DNA of 64,000 nt from Mimachlamys varia (Eukaryota > Mollusca > Bivalvia > Pectinida > Pectinidae), in NCBI GenBank assembly GCA_947623455.1, contig OX392538.1:33665001-33729000 (forward strand), read 5' to 3'. Shown here one piece after another: positions 24,401 through 33,881 of this stretch (positions are counted from its first letter, which is position 1; every line of letters begins with the position of its first letter). Below the pieces are notes generated by a model. The model searched no databases, was not told where the DNA came from, and saw nothing but the letters and a program-made list of their open reading frames with translations. A program made the translations under genes and the position numbers.

Positions 24401-26725
24401 TACAATTGAGGAGCATACAGAGATCACAAATATGATTTTAGATATGACCCCAGGGTCTGCCACACCCTTGCAGACACCCCACCCTTAAACTATACAGTTG
24501 CTGGGCATAAAGAGACTAGCACAATCATGATATTAGCATTGGGTCTATAGTCACATGTAGCCCTAGGGACCTTGGCTCTCAATTGAGCTTGAAAACAGTA
24601 AATTGAGATACCCACCCATTAACCAAATTTTTAAATTATTTTGATATGCTTCTAAGAACAATTCTTTGGGTCTGCCCCTGCCAATAGGATCTTTTTAACA
24701 AAAAAAATTTACCACGATTACCTAGATACCAATTTATCCATGTGATCGATACCTCTTGTATTGTATCTAATGCTGTCCCTTCAGAACTATTGCCCTTGGC
24801 AATATCGTTCCTCTAATGTCCCAAGGGTCAACTTCCATGCCCACATTTGCAAGTTAATGCAAAGTTTTTTGACCATTTTGCATTTCCAGAGTGAAATTCA
24901 GAAACATTTAATACCATTACTTGGATAATCTGTTTGCAGAAGTGTTGATGATATTGATCTGTTTGCTGGTGGTATGTCGGAGAAAAAAGCACCTAATGGC
25001 CACCTAGGACCCATGTTTTCAGTAATGATGGGAAGGCAGTTCAGAGAGCTAAAAAGGGGTGACCGCTTCTGGTTTGAAAGACCGAGTCCTGAAGGCTTTC
25101 CACTTGGTAAGTCTATACAGTCGTGTTCAATGAAGACACATTTGAAGAGATATGTCATCATACTTGCCAACCCTCCCTATTTAGGAGGGAGACTTCCGAT
25201 TTAGGACCCTAAAATATTGCATTTTCAACTTTGGAATTTTCTTATCTGTTCCTATTTTTAAAGATCTGATGACTTCATCTGAAATAAGAGCTCAAAACAA
25301 GCCATTTAAAAGTGTTTTTTTCCCTCTGAATGTACATGTATACATATTATGTTTTCAATTCTGAGGACGCGTTATCTCCCCCATGGACATTTCAACCAGT
25401 TTGGCAAGTATGTGTCATTAATAAGTACAGCTTTATACAGCAGCATACATTAGTAGCTAATTATTTGGTGATATTTCCTCTAGTGACCTATGCTAATCAT
25501 ACTTGTCTTGCATTGTTCTTCCGTAAACAATGTTTATTTTCAATTCTTTCAGTTTACATTTAGTACTTGAGAGTAGATATTTACATCTGTCTAATATATG
25601 GAATGCAAGAATGCAAATGGGGGGGTACTATACTTTATCATGACCTACATCAATTAGGGTAGACAATTCTCAAGATATCAAATGAAGGGAGATAACTCTG
25701 AAAAAAAGACTATTATGATCTAGGTGGCACTTGTTTGGTAGCAGATTTCCACTGGCTCTAGCAATGTGTGCGCATCAGCCCGTTTTTGCCGCCCAGCCTG
25801 GTTTTAAAAGATCGCTGTATGCGGCTACAATCTTGCGGGTTGCAAACCTGCTTGTTTCGATTTCAGCCGATCATGTGACGGACATGAAATTGGTAAACAC
25901 CAACAAGTTGACCTCTACATCAATTCGGGTAGACAATTCTCAAGATATCAAATGAAGGGAGATAACCCCGAGAAAACCACCATCATTACCTAGTCCATCA
26001 ATAAGGGTTGATAATTAATTCTCTTTCATATTACAATACTGTTACATGTAGATATCATCAAGGGAGATAACTTGGAGAAAACCACTATTGTATGCGACCT
26101 ACATCAACAAGGGTATATCATTCTTGCAGATAACATATACTAATGCAAAACTAATGCAGTACAAGTATTAAAAATTTGATATTGTTTGCAGAAAAACGTA
26201 ATGAGATAAGGAAGATGTCCCTTGCCAAAGTCATGTGTACCAACTTTGGTATGGACTTTATACCAAATGATGTCTTCCATATACAGAGCACAAGGTGAGT
26301 CACTCTTGTAAAATGAGTTTGATAAATTAAGAAAACAATTAATTATATGATGTTAATAAAGCTTAGATAATATATTCAGAAACATCTTTGGAACTCAATT
26401 TGTATCTGATTCAACTTAAATAAAAGCATTAAGCTAAAGCTTATATCCTTTATTTTTCTGGTTAAATGTCTTTGTACGAGGAAATAATAAATTTCATTAA
26501 TTGAAAAATATAATTTTTGATTATCATAAGTAGACAGAGGATTGGAGGTTTTACCTGGAGTTATTTAATGAATTAAGATTCAAGGAAAACAACCTTATAT
26601 ACAGAAGAATTAAAAGGGTATACCGGGATATAATTTTACAATTTTATCGATCTTTTAATTTCAGCAATCCGCTGACATCCTGTAATGATATTCCTGATAT
26701 TGATCTGAGTCTGTGGAAGGAGTAA
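6263..26725 (+). CDS. Secreted animal haem peroxidase (peroxidasin/chorion-peroxidase type), 13 coding exons, 688 aa
   Basis: Joined exons: 6263-6437, 8152-8266, 9250-9461, 10528-10704, 11492-11540, 12274-12380, 13491-13592, 14930-15028, 19336-19822, 22223-22435, 24940-25106, 26192-26294, 26665-26725. All junctions are GT-AG and in phase, totalling 2067 nt. The product starts with a signal peptide (MFWKVLVLAAAFSVVYA) and a charged propeptide-like stretch, then one An_peroxidase domain from about residue 115 to the end. Family residues seen are: Q213, haem-linking D216, distal H217 and Ca-binding D218 (WGQFLDHD); the Ca loop T288/D292/S294 (TAFIDGS); R349; proximal H450 (FGHSLI); and N533 ([10 protein letters not shown]). 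The second haem-ester Glu is Val352. Expected role: H2O2-dependent oxidation in the secretory pathway or extracellular matrix. No Ig or LRR domains are present, so it is not a full peroxidasin. The exact substrate is unknown. Confidence 0.93.
7050..7620. repeat. Diverged interspersed repeat, ~3 units
   Basis: The phrase CTTTCTCAAATTTCATAT followed by AGGTTC and CTTGATC occurs three times, each time with GCAGCCATCTTGG-like text downstream. It is related to 110-310 and is intronic. Confidence 0.5.
7868..8118. repeat. ~41-bp tandem repeat, ~6 units
   Basis: The unit is GATTTATTGAACATGTTACC followed by ATAGCGATGCAATCAGAAT. It ends only about 30 bp before the exon 2 acceptor of the peroxidase. 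Confidence 0.85.
8152..8266 (+). CDS. Peroxidase coding exon 2 (basic linker)
   Basis: Acceptor TGATTCGCAG, donor GTAAGT. It encodes residues 59-97, a Met/Lys-rich propeptide-like region with no recognised motif. Ends in phase 2. Confidence 0.85.
8461..8925. repeat. 118-bp tandem repeat, four units
   Basis: GACTTTCAAGGTCACAATG starts at 8461, 8579, 8697 and 8815, exactly 118 bp apart. The first three units are almost identical; the fourth is diverged and slightly shorter. Intronic. Confidence 0.92.
9250..9461 (+). CDS. Peroxidase coding exon 3 (start of catalytic domain)
   Basis: It encodes the family entry signature FRSADGSCNNLNRPWYGAAG followed by LRFLPPDYGDG. Acceptor TTGCAAAAG, donor GTAAGT at 9462, phase 1. 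Confidence 0.92.
9600..10400. repeat. 20-bp minisatellite
   Basis: About 40 units of ACTGGTGACCTTGATGGTGG with point variants and some 12-15 bp units. The long minus-strand open frames here (HQGHQSTIKVTS-type peptides) are repeat artefacts. Confidence 0.9.
10528..10704 (+). CDS. Peroxidase coding exon 4 (distal haem site)
   Basis: It carries MVMAWGQFLDHDITLTP, with Q213, D216, distal His217 and D218. Acceptor ATTTCCAG, donor GTAAGC, phase 1. Confidence 0.94.
11492..11540 (+). CDS. Peroxidase coding exon 5 (49-bp micro-exon)
   Basis: It encodes SKGKVLDCCSTVSAV. It is kept because both splice sites are good (GATTACAG, GTAAGT) and because only its inclusion keeps exons 4 and 6 in frame. Confidence 0.82.
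12274..12380 (+). CDS. Peroxidase coding exon 6
   Basis: It encodes the conserved PECFPIRIPSDDPHF and CMDFVRSAP. The donor used is CCAA|GTAGGT. A second GT 4 bp on (AGTAG|GTATAC) would break the frame. Confidence 0.9.
12518..12730. repeat. Interspersed repeat, second copy at 24.22 kb
   Basis: GGGCCTTTATTCATGAAACC, TTGTGCTCAAGCATGGA and CTTTCTTG recur at 24224-24370 in the same gene's intron between exons 10 and 11. The two copies are diverged. Confidence 0.5.
13491..13592 (+). CDS. Peroxidase coding exon 7 (Ca loop)
   Basis: It encodes REQFNAITAFIDGSNVYGSS, containing the Ca-binding loop Thr288/Asp292/Ser294. Acceptor ATCTTTTCAG, donor GGTAAAAC, phase 1. Confidence 0.92.
13690..14520. repeat. 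Degenerate ~140-bp repeat array
   Basis: About five units share TAGCATGCTGGAATAAAGGG, TACAAAGTTTG, TCAAATGAATGACCTTG and CAAGGTCACAG. The array ends with GGGCCTCTTGTTATTACTA, the same type of 3' terminus as the large repeat ending at 18635. Confidence 0.65.
14930..15028 (+). CDS. Peroxidase coding exon 8
   Basis: It encodes GLLATSKVSPSLPPADD and CLINSTQDFCIKTG. Its 3' end and donor (ACTG|GTTAGT) are duplicated immediately downstream (see the 39-bp duplication). Use of the second donor would add a stop. Confidence 0.88.
15011..15088. repeat. 39-bp direct duplication across the exon 8 splice donor
   Basis: ACTTCTGCATCAAAACTGG, TTAGTCAAAATAATTAGGGC occurs at 15011 and again at 15050 with no change. 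It copies the last 18 bp of exon 8 and its donor. Confidence 0.95.
15294..16080. repeat. ~157-bp tandem repeat, five units
   Basis: GACTTCTTCTCTGAAACC starts near 15294, 15451, 15607, 15765 and 15923. Units carry GGGGATTCAAAATTGTAC and CCAGGGGCCTGGGGGGC. Minus-strand open frames over it repeat a WPRPPGPWGVSPTICTI peptide and are artefacts. Confidence 0.88.
16176..17160. repeat. 133-bp satellite, eight units
   Basis: ATCACAATCATGG or a close variant starts at 16176, 16309, 16442, 16575, 16708, 16841, 16974 and 17107, always 133 bp apart. Units include GGGGTCTGCCACACCC, GAGTCATAACTTTTAAACGG and GAGATCCCCACCCCAAAAC. A shorter related fragment is at 24375-24520. Confidence 0.92.
18172..18453 (+). 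pseudogene. LINE reverse-transcriptase C-terminal tail fragment
   Basis: The 93-codon frame contains SRLHWLGHVEG, RPKLSWEDVV and HQRQEWRR. That order (R-L-x-W-x-GHV ... GRPK-x-x-W-x-D-V) is typical of the C terminus of non-LTR retrotransposon polyproteins of the endonuclease/RT type. There is no RT domain in front, so this is a captured 3' fragment inside the composite repeat. Confidence 0.7.
18720..19330. other. Intron DNA with C/G-rich runs, no gene seen
   Basis: It contains CCCCCCCCCTCCGCGCCCC, several CCCCCTCCC/GGGTGGGGG runs, and no convincing coding signal before exon 9. Confidence 0.5.
19336..19822 (+). CDS. Peroxidase coding exon 9 (largest; proximal histidine)
   Basis: It encodes GDVRANVVPHLGANHVLFF, REHNRIA, FQETRKIISGILQQISYYEW and AAMRFGHSLIPP with proximal His450. 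The residue expected to be Glu (R-x-N-E) is Val352. Donor GATAG|GTGAGT, phase 2. Confidence 0.94.
20094..20487 (+). mobile_element. MITE family 1 (AGGCCCAATATACGTAACTT ends), copy 1
   Basis: The right terminus (TACGTATATTGGGCCT) is followed by TTAA. The left end is degenerate (AGACCCAATATACATACTTT) and preceded by TTGA. It shares its interior (CAGCAGTTGAAACTCGG, GTGGGGCCCCACCTGAATTA) with copies at 37.5, 44.7, 50.1 and 59.8 kb. No protein is encoded. Confidence 0.8.
21689..21937. mobile_element. hAT-like MITE copy
   Basis: CACAGGGACCTGAGAATTTG at the left; the right end is inverted and diverged (ATCTTCAGGTCCCAGGTG). Flanks share only GAGAC, so the 8-bp duplication has decayed. The interior has CCCCCTCA and GGGGGCATTTTTATC. 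Confidence 0.7.
22223..22435 (+). CDS. Peroxidase coding exon 10
   Basis: It encodes [20 protein letters not shown], a hallmark of the family; Asn533 pairs with the proximal His. Acceptor CATTGTACAG, donor CCA|GTAAGT. Confidence 0.94.
23245..23950. repeat. ~318-bp tandem pair plus 3' end of an interspersed repeat
   Basis: AACTTCACCCCCTCC starts at about 23249 and 23569 and is followed in both by CACAATTTTGATA, ATTTATGAAGAGTATTTG and GAGCCCCTCCC. The array ends with GGTTCCTGCCAAATTTTATT, ATGGACAAAAGACG and CTCAGGTGACCTAAAAA, a 3' end I associate with bivalve repeats. Confidence 0.65.
24940..25106 (+). CDS. Peroxidase coding exon 11
   Basis: It encodes VDDIDLFAGGMSEK, GHLGPMFSVMMGRQF and GDRFWFERPSPEGF, all typical C-lobe motifs. 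The usual Cys after GPTF is Ser here. Confidence 0.92.
25655..26080. repeat. Short irregular repeat, four units
   Basis: CTACATCAATTAGGGTAGAC, AATTCTCAAGATATCAAATG and AAGGGAGATAAC recur around 25645, 25915, 26050 and 26095. A 0.2-kb unrelated insert separates the first two. Confidence 0.55.
26192..26294 (+). CDS. Peroxidase coding exon 12
   Basis: It encodes RNEIRKMSLAKVMCTNFGMD and VFHIQST. Acceptor TTGTTTGCAG, donor AAG|GTGAGT. Confidence 0.9.
26665..26725 (+). CDS. Peroxidase coding exon 13 (C terminus)
   Basis: It encodes NPLTSCNDIPDIDLSLWKE and the TAA stop. Acceptor TTTAATTTCAG. The CN..P..DL..W ending is typical of the family. Confidence 0.88.
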
Positions 26726-27025
26726 AAGAACGTACTCTACAATTCTGGAATACAAGATAACGGAACCCTCAAGCTATGAATCAAGCTTCAGCAAATTAAC
26801 TGTTCTACTTGTTCTAAGTGAAAAAAAAATTCCAATGTTGTGAAAAATCTAGTTATTGTGTTAATGCTTTGGAAAATGCAGAAATAACATGCAGTTTCCA
26901 CATGTTTTAAATATTAGCAATCGACCATAGTGTTGATATTGATATTTTTTTTAAACTTTTTAAAAACATACTGAATGGACTGTTCTGTTAATGCATTTAA
27001 ATCTTGTTATGTTTGATTTAACTTA

Positions 27026-27031
27026 AATAAA
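27026..27031 (+). terminator. Polyadenylation signal of the peroxidase gene
   Basis: AATAAA lies 300 bp after the stop codon, in the first good position downstream, with a T-rich stretch (CTTTTATTTTGTT) about 25 bp on. Confidence 0.6.
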
Positions 27032-27529
27032 ATTGTTGATATGTTTACAAACTTGCCTTTTATTTTGTTAGGTATTATGCATCCATGAATTTTTCAATTT
27101 TCACACGAAGTCTCGGTCTCGGTAAAGAATGAAGCCTAAGCTCGGGTTATTAAGTTTTCACCCCATAAGTTAATTGTTTGCAATCAGAAATGCACCCCAA
27201 CAGTTTACACATTGAATCAACACAAAAACTGATGGTGGCAGTGACCTTTATCACTATAGCAGACCAAGCCCAAAACACGTGTTTGCATCCATTTTGGCAA
27301 TCCACACACACAAATCTGATCTTGGTATCGCTGTTCCTAGAAAAACTACATGCATGTGTTTCACATCAGGACCATATACAGAACTTAAATTAAGCGGGGT
27401 CTTTGAGAGGGGGAAATCAAAAGGTACCACAAAAAGTTTTAGCATTGAATGGCAATTCAAGCAAAGAAAAATATCAACTTTTAACAAGTGACCTTGACCT
27501 CTGATAGACCCTGTTCAAAAGTTCAGAAG

Positions 27530-27765
27530 CAGTTGGGTGGTCGGTAGGGCAGTAGATAGCACACTTCACTTCCACCAAAGCGGCCAGGGTTCGATTCCCT
27601 GACTAGACGTAAAAAGGTATGGGGTTCACCTTCCTGTACCCGGCCACACGGGGTTTTTCCCTGTCGGGTTACCTTGGTTTCCTCCCACAATAAGACCCCT
27701 CAGCGTGCTAATATCTGGGCCGACAAGAGTGATTAATATAAGTTTAATAACTTGTTTCTATGCAT
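27530..27765 (+). repeat. tRNA-derived SINE
   Basis: It has a tRNA-like head with an exact B box (GGTTCGATTCC at 27588-27598), then a core with CACACGGGGTTTTTCCCTG and TTGGTTTCCTCCCAC, and a tail AAGAGTGATTAATATAAG, ATAACTTGTTTC. The head and core arrangement is characteristic of metazoan tRNA SINEs. Confidence 0.75.
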
Positions 27766-28385
27766 CTTGACCTATTAAGACTATCATAATACAGCTTCAG
27801 TCTGTCTTGAAATATTCATTTGCGACCGACATGATGAATAGGCGAGGAGACTGACATGCTACATGACTGACATTTCCCTTCGATTCTTTTCGAAGGGACA
27901 AAAATGAGGAACAAGTCGATTTTAAAGCTTCCAATTTGGTTTATTTTCAGGAAAATAGCGTCGATTAGATAAACGAATTATGAATTTTAATAATTTTGTT
28001 CATGACAGATTTATTATTGCAGCAGTATTAATTGTTACAGGAAAGACATACAGCAGTGTTTAACAATTACAATTTCTACAACTATGTAAATATATAAAAC
28101 AGAATGTAAAAATATTTCCATGTACAAAGTAGGTACAGAAAGATGATAATCATCGAAAAAATGCAAGAAAGCTAATAACAAGCAACAACAGTTTGGAAAA
28201 AGTAGCAAAAACGTATATAAAAAGGTTGTGATATGGCTAATTGTTATGGGCAACATGAATGTGATTTGAGGAAAAAAAAAATAATTTAAATATAATAATA
28301 CAACCTGATAATACAAAACAATCCGTTTATTATGTATACTATATCTTTAAATAATTCCAAAATGACAAATCTGTCAAAACGGTTT

Positions 28386-28672
28386 TTAAAAACACTTAAT
28401 CACCATTTCCCTTTGATCAATTGCTCCATTTTCTAAATCGGCACTTTTTATCCATGTGCTTTTATTAGCAGGATTCTGGTACTGGGTAACAAAATCTGGT
28501 GTCTGATATGAAGGCACAAGCATCCTGCAATAAGCCCAGTGTCCAACAAATAATCTGAAATTTTCTTTTAAATCATTTACCCCAACAATTAACTTGAAAT
28601 TGTTCATTGTGAAATAAGTGGATTGACTAAACAATGATAATGTGAATCGGGTCACAGTTGACTGAACAGTTC
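28386..28672 (-). CDS. Possible terminal exon of an unrecognised gene
   Basis: On the minus strand a strong acceptor (TTTGTTTTTTCCAG, 28673 upward) opens a 94-codon frame that ends in a stop at 28386. It contains NNFKLIVGVNDLKENFRLFV and GHWAYCRMLVPSYQTPDF. A minus-strand AATAAA (28010-28015) lies about 370 bp downstream. I do not recognise the protein and could not connect an upstream exon, so it may be a chance frame. Confidence 0.3.
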
Positions 28673-29643
28673 CTGGAAAAAACAAAAGCCATAAAATTGA
28701 CCCCAGCTATTTTTTAGTCTTGTCAAAAGTCATCTTCATTATCCAGGGTTTTGTGCTCACCTACGCCCTCTACACCCCTGGAATATTTCGTGGCAAAACT
28801 GAAGGCTCATTTGACCCTTTTTGTACAACAAAGTATCTCGTGGTCACAGAGAGGTAAAAAAATGACAAGATTTGAAGTTGGTTACAGCTCCTGTCTGTTA
28901 TCTTCAAAAGAAGGGGGCATAAGCCTAGCAATTGGTCAAGATTTGTTTACCTGAGCGTGCCTTCAATTTTGCCATGACTTATTTTAGGGGTGAAGAGAGC
29001 ATGGGTGAGTGTAACCCCCTGGATAATGTGACGGCTCGGAGGCCTGGATGAAAATCCTCTACAACAGGTAACGGGTAGTAAATTAGCTCTTATTTGTATT
29101 TCTGTTGAACTGTTATGTAGAGGCATGGGCTTAACACCAGGCATGGGCTTATTGCTGGATAGATATGGTATATCTGATGAAATGTTTAACAGTATGTATA
29201 AGTTATATATATAATATAGATTAAGTACATCTTGTATGCGAGTATTACATTTTATGATATGTGGAAGAAATAAAGATTAAACAATAACAGAAAACAAAAT
29301 GTAAATATATTCTCTTGCCAAAATATGAAAAGTACAGTGACAAAATGAAAGCTAAACATGAAACATTTCTTTTTATCTAAAAGTAAAAATGAAAACTTGA
29401 GAATAAAATATTGAAGTGTAAAACTAAAAATGGGATGACCAACTCGCATTCAGCAATATAATTATAGATTATTTTTTCCAGAGTCAAAAATTGTTAAAAT
29501 TCAAAATTACACACAAAAAAAAAAACTGCTGGAATAATTACAACATGAGCCAATATCCATAGTTGACACAAACATGTACTTTAGAAGAGCAATTCAGTGA
29601 TGTTTGTTTACTTTTACAATATTGCAAAATATTTTATAAAACT

Positions 29644-29694
29644 GTAGTTCTGTCATCCTTGTGAACTAATAGTTCACAAGGATTACAGAACTAC
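29644..29694. repeat. Near-perfect 51-bp hairpin
   Basis: GTAGTTCTGTCATCCTTGTG and AACT are inverted as AGTTCACAAGGATTACAG and AACTAC around a 3-bp centre, with one mismatch. It could be a small foldback or a structured RNA; nothing more can be said. Confidence 0.7.
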
Positions 29695-29699
29695 TAGTA

Positions 29700-32600
29700 T
29701 GTTTTCCATGTGTTTTTTAATTAATAATAAGGAAATCCTTAAACGTCCAACCCATGCAAATGAGACATATGTTTACAAACATCTCTTTGACCTCATGATG
29801 ATGATCAGGGAGCTCGCGCAGACCAGCTGCCTCGTGGATGCAGTAAAAATGACTTCAAAATCGAAGTTCATCCTGTCAAGTAATATGTCTCTGGATAAAA
29901 GTAAGTTTACCACTTATCTCATTACTCATGTACGTCACGATTTCCTGAATTTATAGCACTTTCCTTGCGACATCTCTATAGCTGAAATTCACAACGATTT
30001 TTTATTTACATAGCATGGTAAAGAGCAAACACATGTTCAGGTTAACAAATTTCCCTTCAGAGGGCCCCCTTTTGAGTTTGAATTCAATTAAAACATCTCG
30101 AGCTCGTGTCCATTTCTTTACAACACGCATGGCTTTCCTGATAATTAAACTGACCACATCGACATCGGCTACATGGTACCTAATTATCAAGTACGGATTC
30201 CTTTGTCTGAATATAGGTTTTTTTCATTCTTGTTGATTTTCAAAAAGGTGGGTTCACTTAATTGCCTCTTTAAGGTAGAAAGTCATGGCACTTTTACATC
30301 TCCCAATAAAAAAGAGTTTCAATCTGGTTTGAAAATGCTAACAATTTTTTCAAGTAAATACTGCTAAAAGCTCAGACTCCCTAAAAAAGGCCTTTAATAA
30401 ATAATTGTCCACATAACAATATGGACATAACCGAAGTTTAATTCATTTGCCCCTAAAATTTTATAATCATTATTAATGAACTGTCCACGTCACAATATGG
30501 AAATAACCGAATTCATTCACCCCAAAAATTTCATAATAAACTACCCATAATTCAACTATCTTCAGGGTAAAAAATCTTACCCGGGTAATGCCCAATGACT
30601 ATCAAATCTATGGCCATCCTTTGTTCTCCCAAGTTTTTAAGAACTACAAACACTGAACAAAATTCAGTTACAACATTCTTTGAAAAATGACATTGCTATT
30701 TTAAGGCGATACTAGATTCTTATTACAACCAATGTTTTAGACAGTAATTGTATTGTATCCATATAATAATTACTGTAAACAAGGTAATTTAATATACCAA
30801 TATATATATATAAAAGCACCACATACTAGAAAGAGTATATTTCAATAAATTTTTCACAGAATGCTTTTTACGCTTTCAAACATAAATTCACTTGAGAGTA
30901 TTTTACTTTATTATATACATTTTTGATATGTTACATAATATGATATTTTCAATTTTATCAGTAATATTAATTTTCAATTAAATCTACATATATATTCATT
31001 AACTTTAAAGTCCCAACTGAGATTTTCCTGTAAGAGATTCATTTTTATCATAAAACTATAAAAAAAATATTGCATAGATAGGTATTATTATATTTATAAC
31101 ATTACATGTATTTTATACATGCAGATCAAATTTGTTTGTCTTTATAAAAATAGTTTTTCTCATCATTAACATTTGATATTGAATAAAATATCACAATAAA
31201 AATAACGTTCAATAGATAGATAACGTTAAAAAGATAAAAACATCCAAACATTTTTGTAGGACTTACATATGTATGTAAATATCATTCAGTCCAACTTCAC
31301 TTAAAAATCATCATAGCAGGTTATTTTTTTCTGATCCTGTTTTGCAAAAATGTCAATACCCCGGTACTTAACCCACAGACTCGGATATATAGCAATCTCA
31401 TTCTGTGGTTGACCAAGTAGAATTATTTAGAGATTACAAAGGTAACCCAAATAATGGCAATTTCAAGTTTCTTTCGTTTCTTATTCATATAGTCACACAG
31501 ATATGAGCATTTATAAAACTGTAAAAATTATGGACAATGTTAATATTTTTAAGTTCTTCAAATAAAGTTCTAAGACTTTGTATGAGAAACCAGCTAGGGC
31601 TTCTTTCGCTTACCACGATCCAAACAGTTGGACCAGGGTTGTTCATTTGGGCTGTCTTTCAAGGCCTGTATTCTTTAATTTGCAAATCCGCAAGGGTTTA
31701 TACATGAAAAAATTGCATTTAAAGCAGAAAAATTGTTTTTTTTTTTACATAAAAAAATAGGTTGCTATTAAAATTTGCCTTAAATAAATGCTAAAACATT
31801 CGGATAAATAAATTAACTAGCTCTTTTCAGATGTTCAAGGTAGGTAACTCTTCCATAATAATGTTGTATATTATTGCCCATTGACCCCTTTGTTACATTT
31901 GAATGTTGCCAAATCAGTCTGGGTATATGATATGTAGGGGTAGATGAATTGGTAGATGAACATGTACAAGAAAACAAAATGTTATTTTTAATTCAGTCCT
32001 AAATCATGAGAATATTTAGACAATAAGTTCCTGATGAAAAAGTGTGACATTGAGTCCCTTTTTATATATAAATATTCAGGTTATAATTTACTATCCTTTG
32101 TGAAACTTAAGACAATGGGGTCCCATATATCGATGGATAAGAGACATTAGAATATCAATTTGAGACTACAGAAAAAATATTTTGAAAGAAAAATTTGTTC
32201 ATATGTGGTTGGATTTGAATTACAACAAATTAAGAAGAGTGTACAAAGAGAGATAAGGGGAAGAGTTCTTAATTCATATAGTCTTGCAGTGCAGTTTATT
32301 TGTTTAATTTTTTTTTTCCACAATGTTTAATCTCAACTTAACAGAATTTTCCTGGAGGTCCTTTCAGTTGGAAAAAGATAGCTCCCATAATCAATGAATA
32401 TCTAAATCTCTACATGAACCTAAATATGAATCATGCTTAAAAAGATTAAAAATATTTATACATTTACTGCACTTTTCACTGTAGGTGACATGTTAACTGA
32501 GCTCATGATTAATATATACACAAACTGATGATAATTTTGTGACTAGTGAATACTGGATGTATATAAACTAATAATCTCCCTTAATCTTTAACAACCCATA

Positions 32601-33881
32601 CTATTTAACTACAGTTACAACTACACATCTCAAGGAATAATACATGTAGGCATTTACCAGCTACGCATATGTACAGTAACATGTACTCAAAAGCTACAGG
32701 TAACTACTAATACCTGTGTACTCATACCATGGACTAAGGGAGATAACTCTACAAAGTAAATGTCAGTCTGTCGAGGCAGCATAAATTACCAACGCACTAA
32801 TGGTTCGCGAAATTTCCCCCAGCATAAATCAATAAACTATGTGAACAGTATAATTATCACCTTCATTTTGAGGCTTTCACGAACACAAAGATATTTCTCT
32901 GCAAGTAATGATCAACTCATTTTACATATATGAATGCCCATGCACCCTCTTCTTGCCATAAACAGGATCATTAGAGATTTTTACTTTTAAACTATTCCAA
33001 AAATACCTGAAACCAAGAACTAAGATAGCAATCTAAGTCTGTGCTGAAACACATGGATACTAGTGTCTGGTAATATATATGTCTACCCACCTATTCCCAC
33101 AGAGGAATATATATAGATTATTGAATACCAACCTTGAAACAACACCACCTTTGTAAAATGTTTACAAAGATTATGTAAAATATTCTGATGTACAAAGCAA
33201 TAGAAATTCCTAATTTTACTGTTAAGTTTTTCAATAAAAAAAAAATATATAGATTAATGTACATATCAATTTGAAGCACTTACTGCAATTGAACTGTATC
33301 TTTCAACACCAGGCAGCTCTTTGTGTATAACAATGAAAAAAAATAATGAGCAACCTATAACTTTTGTCAAATTTAAAAAAAAAATGTATAAAAGTTAACA
33401 TGTTTATAATAACCGATATGTTTTTAACAAAAGGTATATTTAAGAGAATGAATGTTCAATAGCCTCATAAACATACAAGGTAAGCTTGTAAAAATTAAAA
33501 GATAATTTTAAAATTTTGATATTGATTAAATGCTTCATATCTGGGTATGTTTGCTAAAATGTGTTGCATGTATTAACAATTATCGTCAATTCTTTTCTGG
33601 ACTTGTCAAGTTTTGGTTAGGAGGAAAGCTGGAGTACCTGGAGAAGAATCACTGACCTGCAACATGCATGCAGTACCTGGAGATTGACCCCCATAGGCCT
33701 CAAACCTTTCTGAACAGAAGACAATTTCTTACTGGTGCTTTAGAAACAAAACTCATGAATTCCTCACATCAAGTGACATTCAAATGTAGAAACAGTCTGA
33801 ATTTAAGGAGGAAGTTTTAAATTTTGAAGGTTAAATAGACAGAGCGAGTGCTTAACCTTTGACCCTTGACTTTTAAACCTT
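29700..33881. other. AT-rich intergenic DNA, no gene identified
   Basis: Between the unknown exon and the wolframin stop codon the sequence is AT-rich. Two short stretches (29750-29895 and 30012-30172) have less biased composition and splice-like borders on both strands, but I could not assemble a consistent product. The last kilobase before 33882 probably includes the wolframin 3' UTR. Confidence 0.45.
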
